A stretch of DNA of 37,400 bases, from contig NZ_JAGMXV010000018.1 of the NCBI RefSeq assembly GCF_018006725.1, forward strand, positions 1 through 37,400, in the 5' to 3' direction. The position numbers and the translations under genes are program-made. The notes under the pieces were generated by a model, which did not search any database, was not told where the DNA came from, and saw only the letters and a list, made by a program, of their open reading frames with translations. The first letter of the stretch is position 1; each line of letters opens with the position of its first letter. This document shows, in pieces, positions 26,018 to 33,876 of the stretch. The stretch comes from Rhizorhabdus sp. Lineage in GTDB: Bacteria > Pseudomonadota > Alphaproteobacteria > Sphingomonadales > Sphingomonadaceae.

Positions 26018-26932
26018 CTAGGTCGAAGGTTGATCCACGAGGGCGAGCAACTGCTCCTTGTGCATCTCCGCCCAGGCACGGACGCCGATCGCAGGGCGTC
26101 CCAGCAGGTAGGGCACGTCGTCCTTAACGGTGCCCATATAGCCCATGCGTCCGTCGTCGAACTGCGTCAGAAGCTCGAACGAACTGCGGGCGTACCAGTC
26201 CTCGACCGGCATCGTGCTCTTCTTGAACAGCGCCTCCATGTCCGACGCGCCGAGCATGTTGCAGCGAATATCACGGTCGAGCACTTCGCTGAACGCAGTA
26301 GCCAACTCGCGAGCGGTCATGGTCTCGGTGCTAAGGTAATAGTCCTTCGAACCATGGCGCTCCGGACCATCACGCAGGACCTTGGCGGTGACGGCGGCCA
26401 GATCGTGAAGCGCGACGTAGCCTACGCGGTTCTCGCCCCAGAACGTCGAGAACGTGCCGCCAATGGGCTGAGACATGCTGAGCATGTTCTCGAGAAACAC
26501 ATTGGGATGCAGGTGCGTCCAGGCGATGCCGCTGGCTTCGATGTAGGCTTCGACGAGCGCGAACCAGCAATATTTCGAATCCGTGGCGTCGTCGGCCGCG
26601 AAGACGCCCTGGTTGACGATATGTCGCACGCCCGCCTTCTTCGCCGCGTCCACCACCGTCTTAGTCTGGTGGGTCATGGCGATGGTGTAGCCGGTGAGGA
26701 TGTTCATACGGTCGACGCCGTAGAGCGCCGGGCCGAAGGTGCGCGGATCGTCCAGATCAAACAGGACCGCATCGCGCCCCTCGGCGCGCAGTCGATCAAG
26801 ATCCTTCTGCTTGCGCACGCCGATACGGATGCGCGCGCCTCCGGAGTCGCGGTCGAGCTCCTCCAGGATATGCCGGCCGGTCTGGCCGGTAGTGCCCATG
26901 AGGAAGATGAGAGGGCTGGTGTCGGTCGTCAT
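26018..26932 (-). CDS. NmrA-like NAD(P)-binding protein
   Basis: This 304-residue atypical short-chain dehydrogenase has the NmrA-type nucleotide motif GTTGQTGRH near the N-terminus and the HLHPNVFLENML and GYVALHDLA segments typical of the NmrA/azoreductase-like family. The active-site YXXXK of classical SDRs is not evident. Such proteins act as NAD(P)H quinone or azo reductases or as redox sensors. I chose ATG 26932; an upstream in-frame start would add 24 residues with no family likeness. Confidence 0.8.
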   Translation of the reverse strand: MTTDTSPLIFLMGTTGQTGRHILEELDRDSGGARIRIGVRKQKDLDRLRAEGRDAVLFDLDDPRTFGPALYGVDRMNILTGYTIAMTHQTKTVVDAAKKAGVRHIVNQGVFAADDATDSKYCWFALVEAYIEASGIAWTHLHPNVFLENMLSMSQPIGGTFSTFWGENRVGYVALHDLAAVTAKVLRDGPERHGSKDYYLSTETMTARELATAFSEVLDRDIRCNMLGASDMEALFKKSTMPVEDWYARSSFELLTQFDDGRMGYMGTVKDDVPYLLGRPAIGVRAWAEMHKEQLLALVDQPST

Positions 26933-27007
26933 GGGCGTTTTCCGATGATTAGAGGAGGCGAGAAGCCGGATGCGACGGGCCGAAGCATTCTCCAGCCCAC
27001 GCACCGA

Positions 27008-27754
27008 TCACATGAACAGCGCCCGGGTCAGCCGCACGGCATAGTCGGAGTCCGGGTTGGCGGTGCTGTCGCCGACGCGCTCCATGATCGCTTCGATCGC
27101 CAGATCGCGACGCTTTGGCAAACGCGCCCGCTCGGTCGCGGCAAGCGCGGCGGGGATCTCATCGCGTGTCAGGTCGGTGCAGTAGACCGGCGAACCCGGC
27201 TGCTGCCGCCAGGAGTCGGCAAGGCTGCCCGCGTAGACCGGCTCGAGCCCGGTTTCATCGACCAGTCGCATCGCCACTTCGCGCTCGCGCTCGCCATCCG
27301 CGGCGACCGGGATCGCGATCCTGCCTGCCGTTTCGGCCGGCGCAGCCTTCTCGGCGAAGGAAGCCGACGTGATGGCGTTCCACGCCTTTGCGATCGGACG
27401 ACCGAGCTGTTCCGCCACCCAGGCGCTCTCGGTCTGGCCGCCCTCGATCGCCGCGATCTCGCCATCACGCTTGGGGTAGTAGTTGGACGTGTCGATCACG
27501 ATCGTCTCGGCGGGTACGCCTGCGAACAACGGCGCGATCTTAGGGATGGCGCCGAGTTGCGTGGACAGGATCACCACATCAACCCCGGTGACGGCCTCGG
27601 CGGAAGTGACCGCACGCGCACCGTTCGCGAGCAGGTCGGCGTCGATCGTCTCGGGGCCGCGCGAGTTGGCCACCTTCACCTCGTGGCCCGCCGCGCTGAG
27701 CCTCTTCACCAGCGTTCGACCGATATTGCCGGTACCTAGAATGCCGATCTTCAT
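27008..27754 (-). CDS. F420-dependent NADP reductase-like Rossmann protein
   Basis: This is 248 residues. The Rossmann motif GILGTGNIGRTL begins at residue 3, followed by VKVANSRGP, the segment expected at the NADP phosphate site, then ILSTQLGAIPKI and VIDTSNYYP. This is the NADPH:F420 reductase-like family, which in bacteria without F420 probably works with other substrates. I chose ATG 27754 because GAGGA stands 8 bp upstream and the Rossmann strand starts at once; an earlier start at 27775 is less good. Confidence 0.82.
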   Translation of the reverse strand: MKIGILGTGNIGRTLVKRLSAAGHEVKVANSRGPETIDADLLANGARAVTSAEAVTGVDVVILSTQLGAIPKIAPLFAGVPAETIVIDTSNYYPKRDGEIAAIEGGQTESAWVAEQLGRPIAKAWNAITSASFAEKAAPAETAGRIAIPVAADGEREREVAMRLVDETGLEPVYAGSLADSWRQQPGSPVYCTDLTRDEIPAALAATERARLPKRRDLAIEAIMERVGDSTANPDSDYAVRLTRALFM

Positions 27755-27877
27755 GTGCAGATCCTCTTCGTGCATGCGTCACCAATGCGCGACGATCCGC
27801 ACAGCGGACGGCGTCGCGCTTTGGAGAGGCTTTGTTCTGGAGAAATGGGGCCGGGTGTTCCCGCCCCCAGAACGTAC

Positions 27878-28591
27878 TCAGGCGTGAAAGGTCACGCTTG
27901 TTTCGATCGGCACGCGATCCATGCGCACGCGGTTGCCCGGAGCATCTTCATCGGGATAGCCGAAGGAGATGCCAAACAGGAGCTTCAGCTCGTCGGGGAT
28001 CCCGAGGAACTCGCGGATTGTACCAGCGAAGAAGCCTAGCGCGGTCTGCGGGATGCCGCCCAGGCCACGTGCGGCGAGCGAGAGCAGGAAGGTCTGCCCG
28101 TACATGCCTATGTCGCCCGCCACGCGGACATTGTCGCCGAACGACGGCATAAATAGGAAGGCTGCCTGAGGCGCGTTGAAGAAGGAGTAGTTCCGGGCAC
28201 CGGCACGGTGGCGTCCCTCCTTGTCCTCGCGCATGACGTTCATGGCTTCGTAATAGGCTTTGCCGAGGGCGTTGTTGCGCTCGCGATACTCGCCATAGAA
28301 ATCGTTCACGTCGAATGAGAAGTCTGGCGTGAACTCGCCCGCGTCGTTCTTCGCATGCAGCACCGCCGAAAGCTGCTTCAGCTTCTCGCCACGCACGATG
28401 TGGGTGTTCCACGGCTGCGTGTTGCAGTTGGACGGCGCGTATTGCGCATCTTCCAGCACTTCCCGGATGACGGACTCCGGAACTGCTTGGTCGAGAAAAC
28501 CGCGGATCGAGCGGCGCACGCGGGTCGCTTCCTCGAAAGACAATGTGTCGCGAGGCGCCTCGGCCTCAGGTCGGATAAGCTGGGTTGCCAT
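27878..28591 (-). CDS. Nitroreductase family protein
   Basis: This is a 237-residue FMN-binding nitroreductase. Seen: RRSIRGF near residue 27, APSNCNTQPWNTHIV (about 52-66), and LGGIPQTALG near 177. It would reduce nitroaromatics, quinones or free flavin with NAD(P)H. It starts 27 bp after the MarR-type gene and is very likely in its transcript. Confidence 0.88.
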   Translation of the reverse strand: MATQLIRPEAEAPRDTLSFEEATRVRRSIRGFLDQAVPESVIREVLEDAQYAPSNCNTQPWNTHIVRGEKLKQLSAVLHAKNDAGEFTPDFSFDVNDFYGEYRERNNALGKAYYEAMNVMREDKEGRHRAGARNYSFFNAPQAAFLFMPSFGDNVRVAGDIGMYGQTFLLSLAARGLGGIPQTALGFFAGTIREFLGIPDELKLLFGISFGYPDEDAPGNRVRMDRVPIETSVTFHA

Positions 28592-28618
28592 GAACTACCT
28601 TCCAAATCGTCTTGTGGT

Positions 28619-29092
28619 TTATTGATCGATCTTGTTTGCGGGCCAGGCGAGGTCGTCGAGCGTGGCACGCAGACTGGCCATGTCGTCCTCGGTGAGCTTG
28701 CAGGCGCTCCTGACCTGACCGCTGACGGCCTGCACGCGCTCACGAAGTGCTTTCCCGGCAGGGGTCAACTCGATCAGCACGCGTCGCTCGTCCGTCACAT
28801 CGCGCGTTCGTGTTACCGTTCCGGCAGTGGCGAGGCGCTTGAGGAGCGGGGTAATCGTACCGGTTTCCATCCCGAGCTTAGCGCACAGGTCGCCAACCGT
28901 ACGGGGGGTTCGAGCAAACAGTTCAAGCAGAACGAGGTACTGGGAGAATGTCAGCCCGAGCGGCTCGAGGAACGGCTTGTGCAGCCGAGCCATACGGTTG
29001 GCCGCGCCATACAGGGCGAACGCCAGTTCGTTCCCCGCGCCAGAGGTGGACGCCGCTTGATCGCGGATAGCATCTGAAGTGAGCTGTTCCAT
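28619..29092 (-). CDS. MarR-family regulator, OhrR-like but without the peroxide-sensing residues
   Basis: This is a 157-residue winged-helix repressor. It aligns without gaps to Bacillus subtilis OhrR as I recall that sequence (offset +9): NELAFALY against NQLCFLLY, then HKPFLEPLGLTFSQYLVLLEL and GTITPLLKRL. The OhrR sensor residues Cys15, Tyr29 and Tyr40 correspond here to Ala24, His38 and Phe49. The protein should therefore not sense peroxide by the classical cysteine route and may bind another ligand. It is divergent from the MFS remnant, and the downstream reductase genes on its strand are its likely targets. Confidence 0.88.
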   Translation of the reverse strand: MEQLTSDAIRDQAASTSGAGNELAFALYGAANRMARLHKPFLEPLGLTFSQYLVLLELFARTPRTVGDLCAKLGMETGTITPLLKRLATAGTVTRTRDVTDERRVLIELTPAGKALRERVQAVSGQVRSACKLTEDDMASLRATLDDLAWPANKIDQ

Positions 29093-29183
29093 AGCGTACT
29101 ATATAATAGCTTGTGGTGAAGCAGCAAGTGGTAGACTGCGACGATCGACCAATTTTTCTGATCGCTGGAAACGGAAACGAGAC
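29093..29183. promoter_or_regulatory. Divergent promoter/operator region of the MarR-type gene
   Basis: This 91-bp gap has an AT-rich core, TACTATATAATAGC at about 29,097-29,110, with a TATAAT sequence at 29102-29107 and short inverted arms CTAT and ATAG. This is the expected place for MarR auto-repression. The call rests on position and AT content only. Confidence 0.4.
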
Positions 29184-29398
29184 ATGTCGCCTGTCGCCAC
29201 CACGGGTGCCCCTCCACCGCCTCCTGCTCGGGAGAAACTGACGCGCGATGCCATCGGGATCATCGCGGTGCTCGTCGTCTCGACCTTCACCGTGATTCTA
29301 AACGAGATGCTGATGATCGTTGCACTAACGCGGGTCATGGCGGATCTCGTGATTTCCGCCTCGACGGATAGTGGGTGACGAAGGCGTGCATGCCGCCG
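29184..29398 (+). pseudogene. N-terminal remnant of a DHA2-type MFS efflux transporter
   Basis: From ATG 29184 about 60 codons match the start of DHA2 drug transporters: a proline-rich head, then IIAVLVVSTFTVILNEMLM (first membrane helix) and ALTRVMADL. At about 29,365 a one-base loss shifts the frame to a stop at 29376-29378. In the shifted frame the family sequence continues as W-V-T-K-A-C-M, and then the likeness ends near 29,398. The other 11-13 helices are absent. The break marks a deletion or insertion junction next to the recombinase cassette. Confidence 0.75.
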
Positions 29399-29683
29399 GG
29401 AGCAAGATGAACAAACGGCCGGGTCCGGGGAAGCGTTAGGTCAAGCCGAACGTCGGGAACTGGGTCGGCTGCCGATCGGCAGCTTTCCGCCTTCAAACAT
29501 TGCAAACCGGACAGTCTCCTGCCGGCCCAGTTGCGGTCGCGACGACGCGCCTGTCGATCAAACGTCGAATGTCGGTTCCGGATAAAACCTGTCGTTCGGC
29601 GTTTTATGAGGGAATGACCGCTTCGTCCGACAAAGCCGACATTGCAATTGCGCTCGCTGGTTCGGCATCACACATGCGGCGCT
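29399..29683. other. Repeat-rich junction region without a gene
   Basis: Degenerate GGCAGCTTTC-type repeat pieces (29477-29490) and short GC-rich inverted repeats. I see no coding signal. It separates the MFS remnant from the recombinase cassette. Confidence 0.5.
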
Positions 29684-29836
29684 ATGACAGCAGACGAGAT
29701 CAGGGCCAAGATATCCCGCGCCGTTCAGCATGCTCCCGAATGGTTGCGGCAGGACTTGGTTTCGAAAGAGCCGGCCGCTCGCAGCCGCGCCGAGGAAACC
29801 TTGGTCGCCATCATCGCCGCGGCGCTGAAAGAATGA
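29684..29836 (+). CDS. Small DUF6771-like protein
   Basis: A 50-residue helical protein with the pattern AP-W-R-DL (HAPEWLRQDL), followed by RSRAEETLVAIIAAAL. It resembles the small DUF6771-type proteins often found before DUF3489/DUF2924/recombinase cassettes in sphingomonads. ATG 29684 is the best start; an upstream in-frame ATG at 29642 adds unrelated residues. Function unknown. Confidence 0.6.
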   Translation: MTADEIRAKISRAVQHAPEWLRQDLVSKEPAARSRAEETLVAIIAAALKE

Positions 29837-29935
29837 GAAATCCAGGCTTATCAATGCGCTATTCGCTCGACTGTTGGTCGGAACGGAGCATTGGTGGCGT
29901 TGTGAGTCGCGGACGTCGATAGCCCACGACGCCAA

Positions 29936-29989
29936 CCCGGCAGGCTGATCCGCCGGGCTTTGGGTGGTGGAAGCGGCGCTGGTGCCGCT
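29936..29989 (+). other. Two hairpins in the leader of the DUF3489 gene
   Basis: Stem 1 is CCCGGC (29936-29941) with GCCGGG (29952-29957), followed by CTTTGGGT. Stem 2 is AGCGGC (29972-29977) with GCCGCT (29984-29989). They lie 22-75 bp before the DUF3489 start, whose AAAGGA site comes directly after. They may be an attenuator or terminator pair, or a structured leader. Confidence 0.4.
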
Positions 29990-30010
29990 CCTTGAAAAAG
30001 GAACCACCTA

Positions 30011-30580
30011 ATGGCTCTCAAGCCCGATATCGAAGACCTGCAGCTGATTCTCCTCACTGCCGCCGCTAAGACCGAAGGCGGCTCCATCCTGCCGGCTCCG
30101 GCGCATATCTCCAAATATGGCATTCATGTCCGTGACGCCGTCGGTCTTCTCGTCGACCGAGGCCTGGCTGAGGAGGTCAATGTCGACGAGGCGCAGATGA
30201 GTTATCGCGCCGATGACGAGAACCTGTTCGGCGCTGTCATCAATGACGCGGGCCGGGAGACCGCAGAGAGCAGCGGCCCTGCGCCTGACCACCCGGAGAT
30301 GAACCCGGCTCGACGCGGTCGTAAGCCGGTGGCGAAACCGACTGCAGCACCGCCGCCGCCCGCCGCTCCGATAGCGAAGGTGCCGGGTGGCAAGCAGGCG
30401 AAGGTCATACAGATGCTCAGCCGCAAGCAGGGCGCCTCGCTCGATCAGATCACCGAGGCGACCGGCTGGCTGCCGCATTCGGCCCGCGCAGTGCTGAGTG
30501 GGCTCCGGAAGAAGGGCTACGTCATCGACCGGACGACCACCCCGAAGGGCAGCTTCTACCGGATCGCGAAGGCCGACTGA
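30011..30580 (+). CDS. DUF3489-domain protein
   Basis: This is a 189-residue protein. The N-terminal ~90 residues form an alpha/beta domain. A proline/alanine-rich linker (about 105-125) leads to the DUF3489 domain, which reads like a winged helix: GGKQAKVIQMLSRKQGASL, then GWLPHSARAVLSGLRKKGY and RTTTPKGSFYRI. It is probably a DNA-binding partner of the downstream recombinase. The stop overlaps the DUF2924 start (TGATG). Confidence 0.85.
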   Translation: MALKPDIEDLQLILLTAAAKTEGGSILPAPAHISKYGIHVRDAVGLLVDRGLAEEVNVDEAQMSYRADDENLFGAVINDAGRETAESSGPAPDHPEMNPARRGRKPVAKPTAAPPPPAAPIAKVPGGKQAKVIQMLSRKQGASLDQITEATGWLPHSARAVLSGLRKKGYVIDRTTTPKGSFYRIAKAD

Positions 30581-30987
30581 TGACCAAGCTGGACCAGACC
30601 CTGGCTGCGCTGGCGACGATGTCGTCAGCGCAGCTCCGGCAGGAATGGCAGGCTCGTATGAGGAGCGACTGTCCGCCCTTCGGTCCGGACTTGCTCCGCC
30701 ATGCCTTGGGCCATCGCGCCCAGGAGCAGGCTCACGGACGGCTGGTAAAGGAAGCGGCTCAGGCCCTCAGGGCCGCAGCGGGGCAGGGGGCCGCATCGCT
30801 CAAGCCCGGCACGCGCCTCATCCGCAGTTGGAACGGCCGCGATATCTCCGTGGTCGTAACCGACGGCCGCTTCGAGTTCGACGGCCGCTCTTGGCCATCC
30901 CTCTCCGCCATCGCGCGGGAAGTCACGGGCACCTCATGGTCCGGTCCGCGCTTCTTCGGGCTCAATGGAGACGGCTCCGATGGCTAA
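30580..30987 (+). CDS. DUF2924 protein
   Basis: This 135-residue protein has the DUF2924 hallmarks: LKPGTRLIRSWNGR in the middle and SLSAIAREVTGTSWSGPRFFGL at the end. It is always found, as I recall, beside this type of serine recombinase. The role is unknown; a small DNA-binding accessory is plausible. ATG 30580 shares one base with the upstream stop, and the 3' end overlaps the recombinase by 8 bp. Confidence 0.85.
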   Translation: MTKLDQTLAALATMSSAQLRQEWQARMRSDCPPFGPDLLRHALGHRAQEQAHGRLVKEAAQALRAAAGQGAASLKPGTRLIRSWNGRDISVVVTDGRFEFDGRSWPSLSAIAREVTGTSWSGPRFFGLNGDGSDG

Positions 30988-32653
30988 GAAGAGTGGCAAT
31001 CAGCGCGTCGGCGCGATCCGCTGCGCGGTCTATACCCGCAAGTCGACCGAGGAAGGGCTCGACCAGGAGTTCAATAGCCTCGACGCACAGCGCGAGGCCA
31101 GCGAAGCCTATATCACCAGTCAGCGTCACGAGGGTTGGGTGCTGGTCAAGGAGGCCTATGATGATGGCGGCTTCTCCGGCGGCAATATGGAGCGGCCAGG
31201 GCTCAAGCGGCTACTGGCCGATGTGGAGGCCGGCCGGGTCGACGTCATCGTCGTCTACAAGGTCGATCGCCTGACCCGCAGCCTCGCCGACTTTGCGAAG
31301 ATCGTCGAGGTGCTCGATGCCAAAGGTGCTTCCTTCGTCTCGGTGACGCAGGCGTTCAACACCACGACGAGCATGGGGCGATTGACGCTCAACGTGCTGC
31401 TTTCTTTCGCCCAGTTCGAGCGCGAGGTCACCGGGGAGCGTATCCGCGACAAGGTCGCAGCCTCCAAAGCCAAGGGCATGTGGATGGGCGGTACCGTGCC
31501 GCTCGGCTATGACGTCGTCGACAAGAAGCTCGTCGTGAATGAACCCGAAGCGCAGCAGGTTCGCCACATCATGGAGCGTTACGTCGCGACGGGAGGCGGG
31601 CGAGCGCTCCTGGCAGAGCTGGAAGCGACCGGATATCGGACCAAGCGCTATGCCTCGCGCGGCGGCAATGTGTTCGGGCGCGGACCGCTTTATCATCTGC
31701 TGAACAACCGTATGTATCTCGGCGAGATCCGGCACAGGGATAGCTATTATCCCGGCGAGCAAGAGCCGATCGTCAGCCAGGAACTGTGGGACGAGGTCCA
31801 GCGGGTGATGTCCGGGAACCGGATCGAGCGGAGCCGGGGTAGCGATTTCAGTCAGCCCAGCCTGCTGGCGGGCAGGATCTTCGATGGTGAGGGCAGGCGG
31901 ATGACCCCGAACCACGCCGTCAAGAAGGGGCGGCGATATCGCTATTATATCACGGCGCCCGATCAGCTGGACGCAGGCTCATCCGCTTGGCGCGTGCCCG
32001 CGCACGATGTTGAGGTGGCGACCATCCAGCTGATCCAGTCGATGCTGGCAGGCCGCCGGCAGGTGGTCTCGCTTATCGGTTCGAGCAAAGCTGATGTTCT
32101 GCGGGATGCGCTTCATCACGCCCATCGGCAATCTCAGCGATTGGAAGACACTTGCGAGAGGCGCGCGCTCCTGCACGAACTGGAACTCACCGTGCATCTG
32201 TCCGACGAGCATGTCGAAGTGAGGCTCGCGCCGAACCGCATCGCAGCCCTGCTCGGGGGCGGTGTCGATGTCACCGATGGCGAGCCGATTTATTTGCGGG
32301 CACCGGCAGTCAAGGCACGGCGGGGGCAAGAGACTAAGCTGATCATCTTGGATGATCGTGGCCGGGCGGATAAGTGCCGGGACAAGGGATTGATCGCGCT
32401 GCTCGTCGAAGCACGGGATGCCTATAAACTGGTGCTCGATCATCCGGATCAATCAATCCGCAGACTGATCCGGCAGGTGGCAAAGTGCCGACACCGATTC
32501 TACCGGCTGCTCCGCATCGCGATGCTGGCGCCCGATATCGTCATCGCTTGCACCGAGGGAACGCAGCCGATCCATCTGACGCCTGCGGTTTTGCTGGAAA
32601 CTGATCTTCCGATAAGCTGGCAGGAACAGCGCGAACGTCTCGGATTCGCCTGA
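30980..32653 (+). CDS. Large serine recombinase
   Basis: This is 557 residues from ATG 30980, which has GGAG 9 bp upstream; ATG 30965 would add five. The N-terminal resolvase domain has YTRKSTEEG with the nucleophile Ser22, then DGGFSGGNMERP and YKVDRLTRS with the catalytic arginines. A recombinase domain (GYDVVDKKLVVNEPEA, NNRMYLGEIRH) and a zinc-ribbon/coiled-coil region follow. It catalyses site-specific integration or excision by serine chemistry. Lying next to a tRNA gene, it is the likely mobility enzyme for the cassette or island. Confidence 0.9.
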   Translation: MAKKSGNQRVGAIRCAVYTRKSTEEGLDQEFNSLDAQREASEAYITSQRHEGWVLVKEAYDDGGFSGGNMERPGLKRLLADVEAGRVDVIVVYKVDRLTRSLADFAKIVEVLDAKGASFVSVTQAFNTTTSMGRLTLNVLLSFAQFEREVTGERIRDKVAASKAKGMWMGGTVPLGYDVVDKKLVVNEPEAQQVRHIMERYVATGGGRALLAELEATGYRTKRYASRGGNVFGRGPLYHLLNNRMYLGEIRHRDSYYPGEQEPIVSQELWDEVQRVMSGNRIERSRGSDFSQPSLLAGRIFDGEGRRMTPNHAVKKGRRYRYYITAPDQLDAGSSAWRVPAHDVEVATIQLIQSMLAGRRQVVSLIGSSKADVLRDALHHAHRQSQRLEDTCERRALLHELELTVHLSDEHVEVRLAPNRIAALLGGGVDVTDGEPIYLRAPAVKARRGQETKLIILDDRGRADKCRDKGLIALLVEARDAYKLVLDHPDQSIRRLIRQVAKCRHRFYRLLRIAMLAPDIVIACTEGTQPIHLTPAVLLETDLPISWQEQRERLGFA

Positions 32654-32670
32654 CCTCCAGTATCACGGCT

Positions 32671-32702
32671 GACGCCGTCGGTTCTCCGGCGGCGTTTCTT
32701 TT
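32671..32702 (+). terminator. Rho-independent terminator after the recombinase
   Basis: GACGCCGTCGG and CCGGCGGCGT form a GC-rich stem with a TTCT loop, followed by TTTCTTTT. It lies 18 bp after the recombinase stop. Confidence 0.8.
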
Positions 32703-32848
32703 CGTCCATCGCACTTGGCTGAGGTGGCTGCCACAAAATGGGGCGGTGAGACGGGGCGCCAGATTGGCCGTTTCCAGCCGGCAGCTACAGTCTCTCGCCA
32801 GCCAGTGGCGCGAGAGCCGGTGGGCAAAGCCCCGGGAAGTCGGCTATA

Positions 32849-32879
32849 ATTTCCGGGTCGGGACCCGAAGCCCGGAAAT
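32849..32879. repeat. Nested palindrome between recombinase and tRNA-Thr
   Basis: The outer arms ATTTCCGGG (32849-32857) and CCCGGAAAT (32871-32879) are perfect over 9 bp. Inside lies a second perfect palindrome, TCGGGACCCGA (32858-32868). It may be the core of an attachment site for the serine recombinase, or a transcription terminator for the minus-strand tRNA. No T-tract decides between them. Confidence 0.55.
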
Positions 32880-32886
32880 ACCATTG

Positions 32887-32900
32887 CCAGGTAGAATACC

Positions 32901-32903
<3 letters not shown>
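32887..32903 (-). terminator. Hairpin at the tRNA-Thr 3' end
   Basis: CCAGGTA GAA TACCTGG has perfect 7-bp arms with a 3-nt loop. One arm includes the encoded CCA of the tRNA. It could help 3' processing or termination; no clear U-tract follows, so the terminator call is weak. Confidence 0.4.
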
Positions 32904-32976
<73 letters not shown>

Positions 32977-32993
32977 CCTGGCGCTCTCATGCG

Positions 32994-33860
32994 TCAGGGA
33001 ATGCCGAAGGTCCAGCCCTCAAGCGCGGCAAGAGCTGGGGAAAGTGCGGGCGGATGCCAAAGTTCTTCCCTTTGGGCCGCCTGCGACAGCCACAGCGCGG
33101 TGACGAGCGCGTCGGTGCTGTGGTCGTCGTGCCGGTCCAGCGTGGGAGCGTCCTCTACGCCCAAGCCGGCGAGGGCTAGGGCAAGGCGCTCGGCGTCGCG
33201 CATCTTGCTGCCGCCCTTCAGCCCGGCCGCGCGGGCCGCGATGGTCGTGTAGATTTCGACGATGACGGGGCCTTGTTCGGGCAGCGGATCGAACGGCCAG
33301 ACCGCTATGCGTCGGTCGAGGCGGTGGAGCAGCCGCATCCCGGTCAGGCTCGACTTGCCCACCTGTGCCGCGCCGACGAGGTTGAAACAACTCGTCGCGG
33401 GCGCGTGGCGATTGTCGCGACAATGGCGCTCGGTGACGCGGAAGCGCCCGTTGCCGGAACCGAACAGGTCGCCTTGCCGTCCGCCATGGCGACGAAAATG
33501 GGGTGCGATATCAGGATGATCGATGAAGCTCCCGGCTTCCAGATGCGGATCGTCGCGGCACAGCCGGTCCACCGCAGCCCAGAGTGCGCGGGCATCGGAG
33601 GGGCTTTCGGCCCAGCCCGGCAGATAAGCGCCTGCATCGGCGAAGGGTAGGGCGGCGGAGAAGTCCACGCCGATCAGCATGTCGCTTCCCCGCTCGGCAT
33701 GGTCGAGAAGCCAGTCCAGGATGGTCCTACGCGACCAGGGGCCGGGCACCAGTACAGGAGACATGCCGGCTTCGACCGTGGCAACGGCTATGCCTGGTTG
33801 CACGGGGCCCTTGGCGCCCGACCAGTCGATGCAGGCGAAGCTGGCGAAACGGCGGGTCAT
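32994..33860 (-). CDS. Conserved protein of unknown function, possible RNase H-like fold
   Basis: This is 288 residues from ATG 33860. The N-terminus FACIDWSGAKG and the later LIGVDFSAALPF have the strand-Asp pattern of RNase H/actin-like folds (DUF429-like), and HDDHSTDALVTALW near the C-terminus would supply a further acidic site. I cannot name the family with certainty. It starts 17 bp after the rarA stop and may be co-transcribed with it. It belongs to the chromosomal side of the tRNA. Confidence 0.65.
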   Translation of the reverse strand: MTRRFASFACIDWSGAKGPVQPGIAVATVEAGMSPVLVPGPWSRRTILDWLLDHAERGSDMLIGVDFSAALPFADAGAYLPGWAESPSDARALWAAVDRLCRDDPHLEAGSFIDHPDIAPHFRRHGGRQGDLFGSGNGRFRVTERHCRDNRHAPATSCFNLVGAAQVGKSSLTGMRLLHRLDRRIAVWPFDPLPEQGPVIVEIYTTIAARAAGLKGGSKMRDAERLALALAGLGVEDAPTLDRHDDHSTDALVTALWLSQAAQREELWHPPALSPALAALEGWTFGIP

Positions 33861-33876
33861 CGCTGGCAGGGCGCTG

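Noticed and set aside
26030-27739. Plus-strand frame of 569 codons
   Set aside because: Antisense of the NmrA-like and F420-reductase-like genes, both of which have clear motifs.
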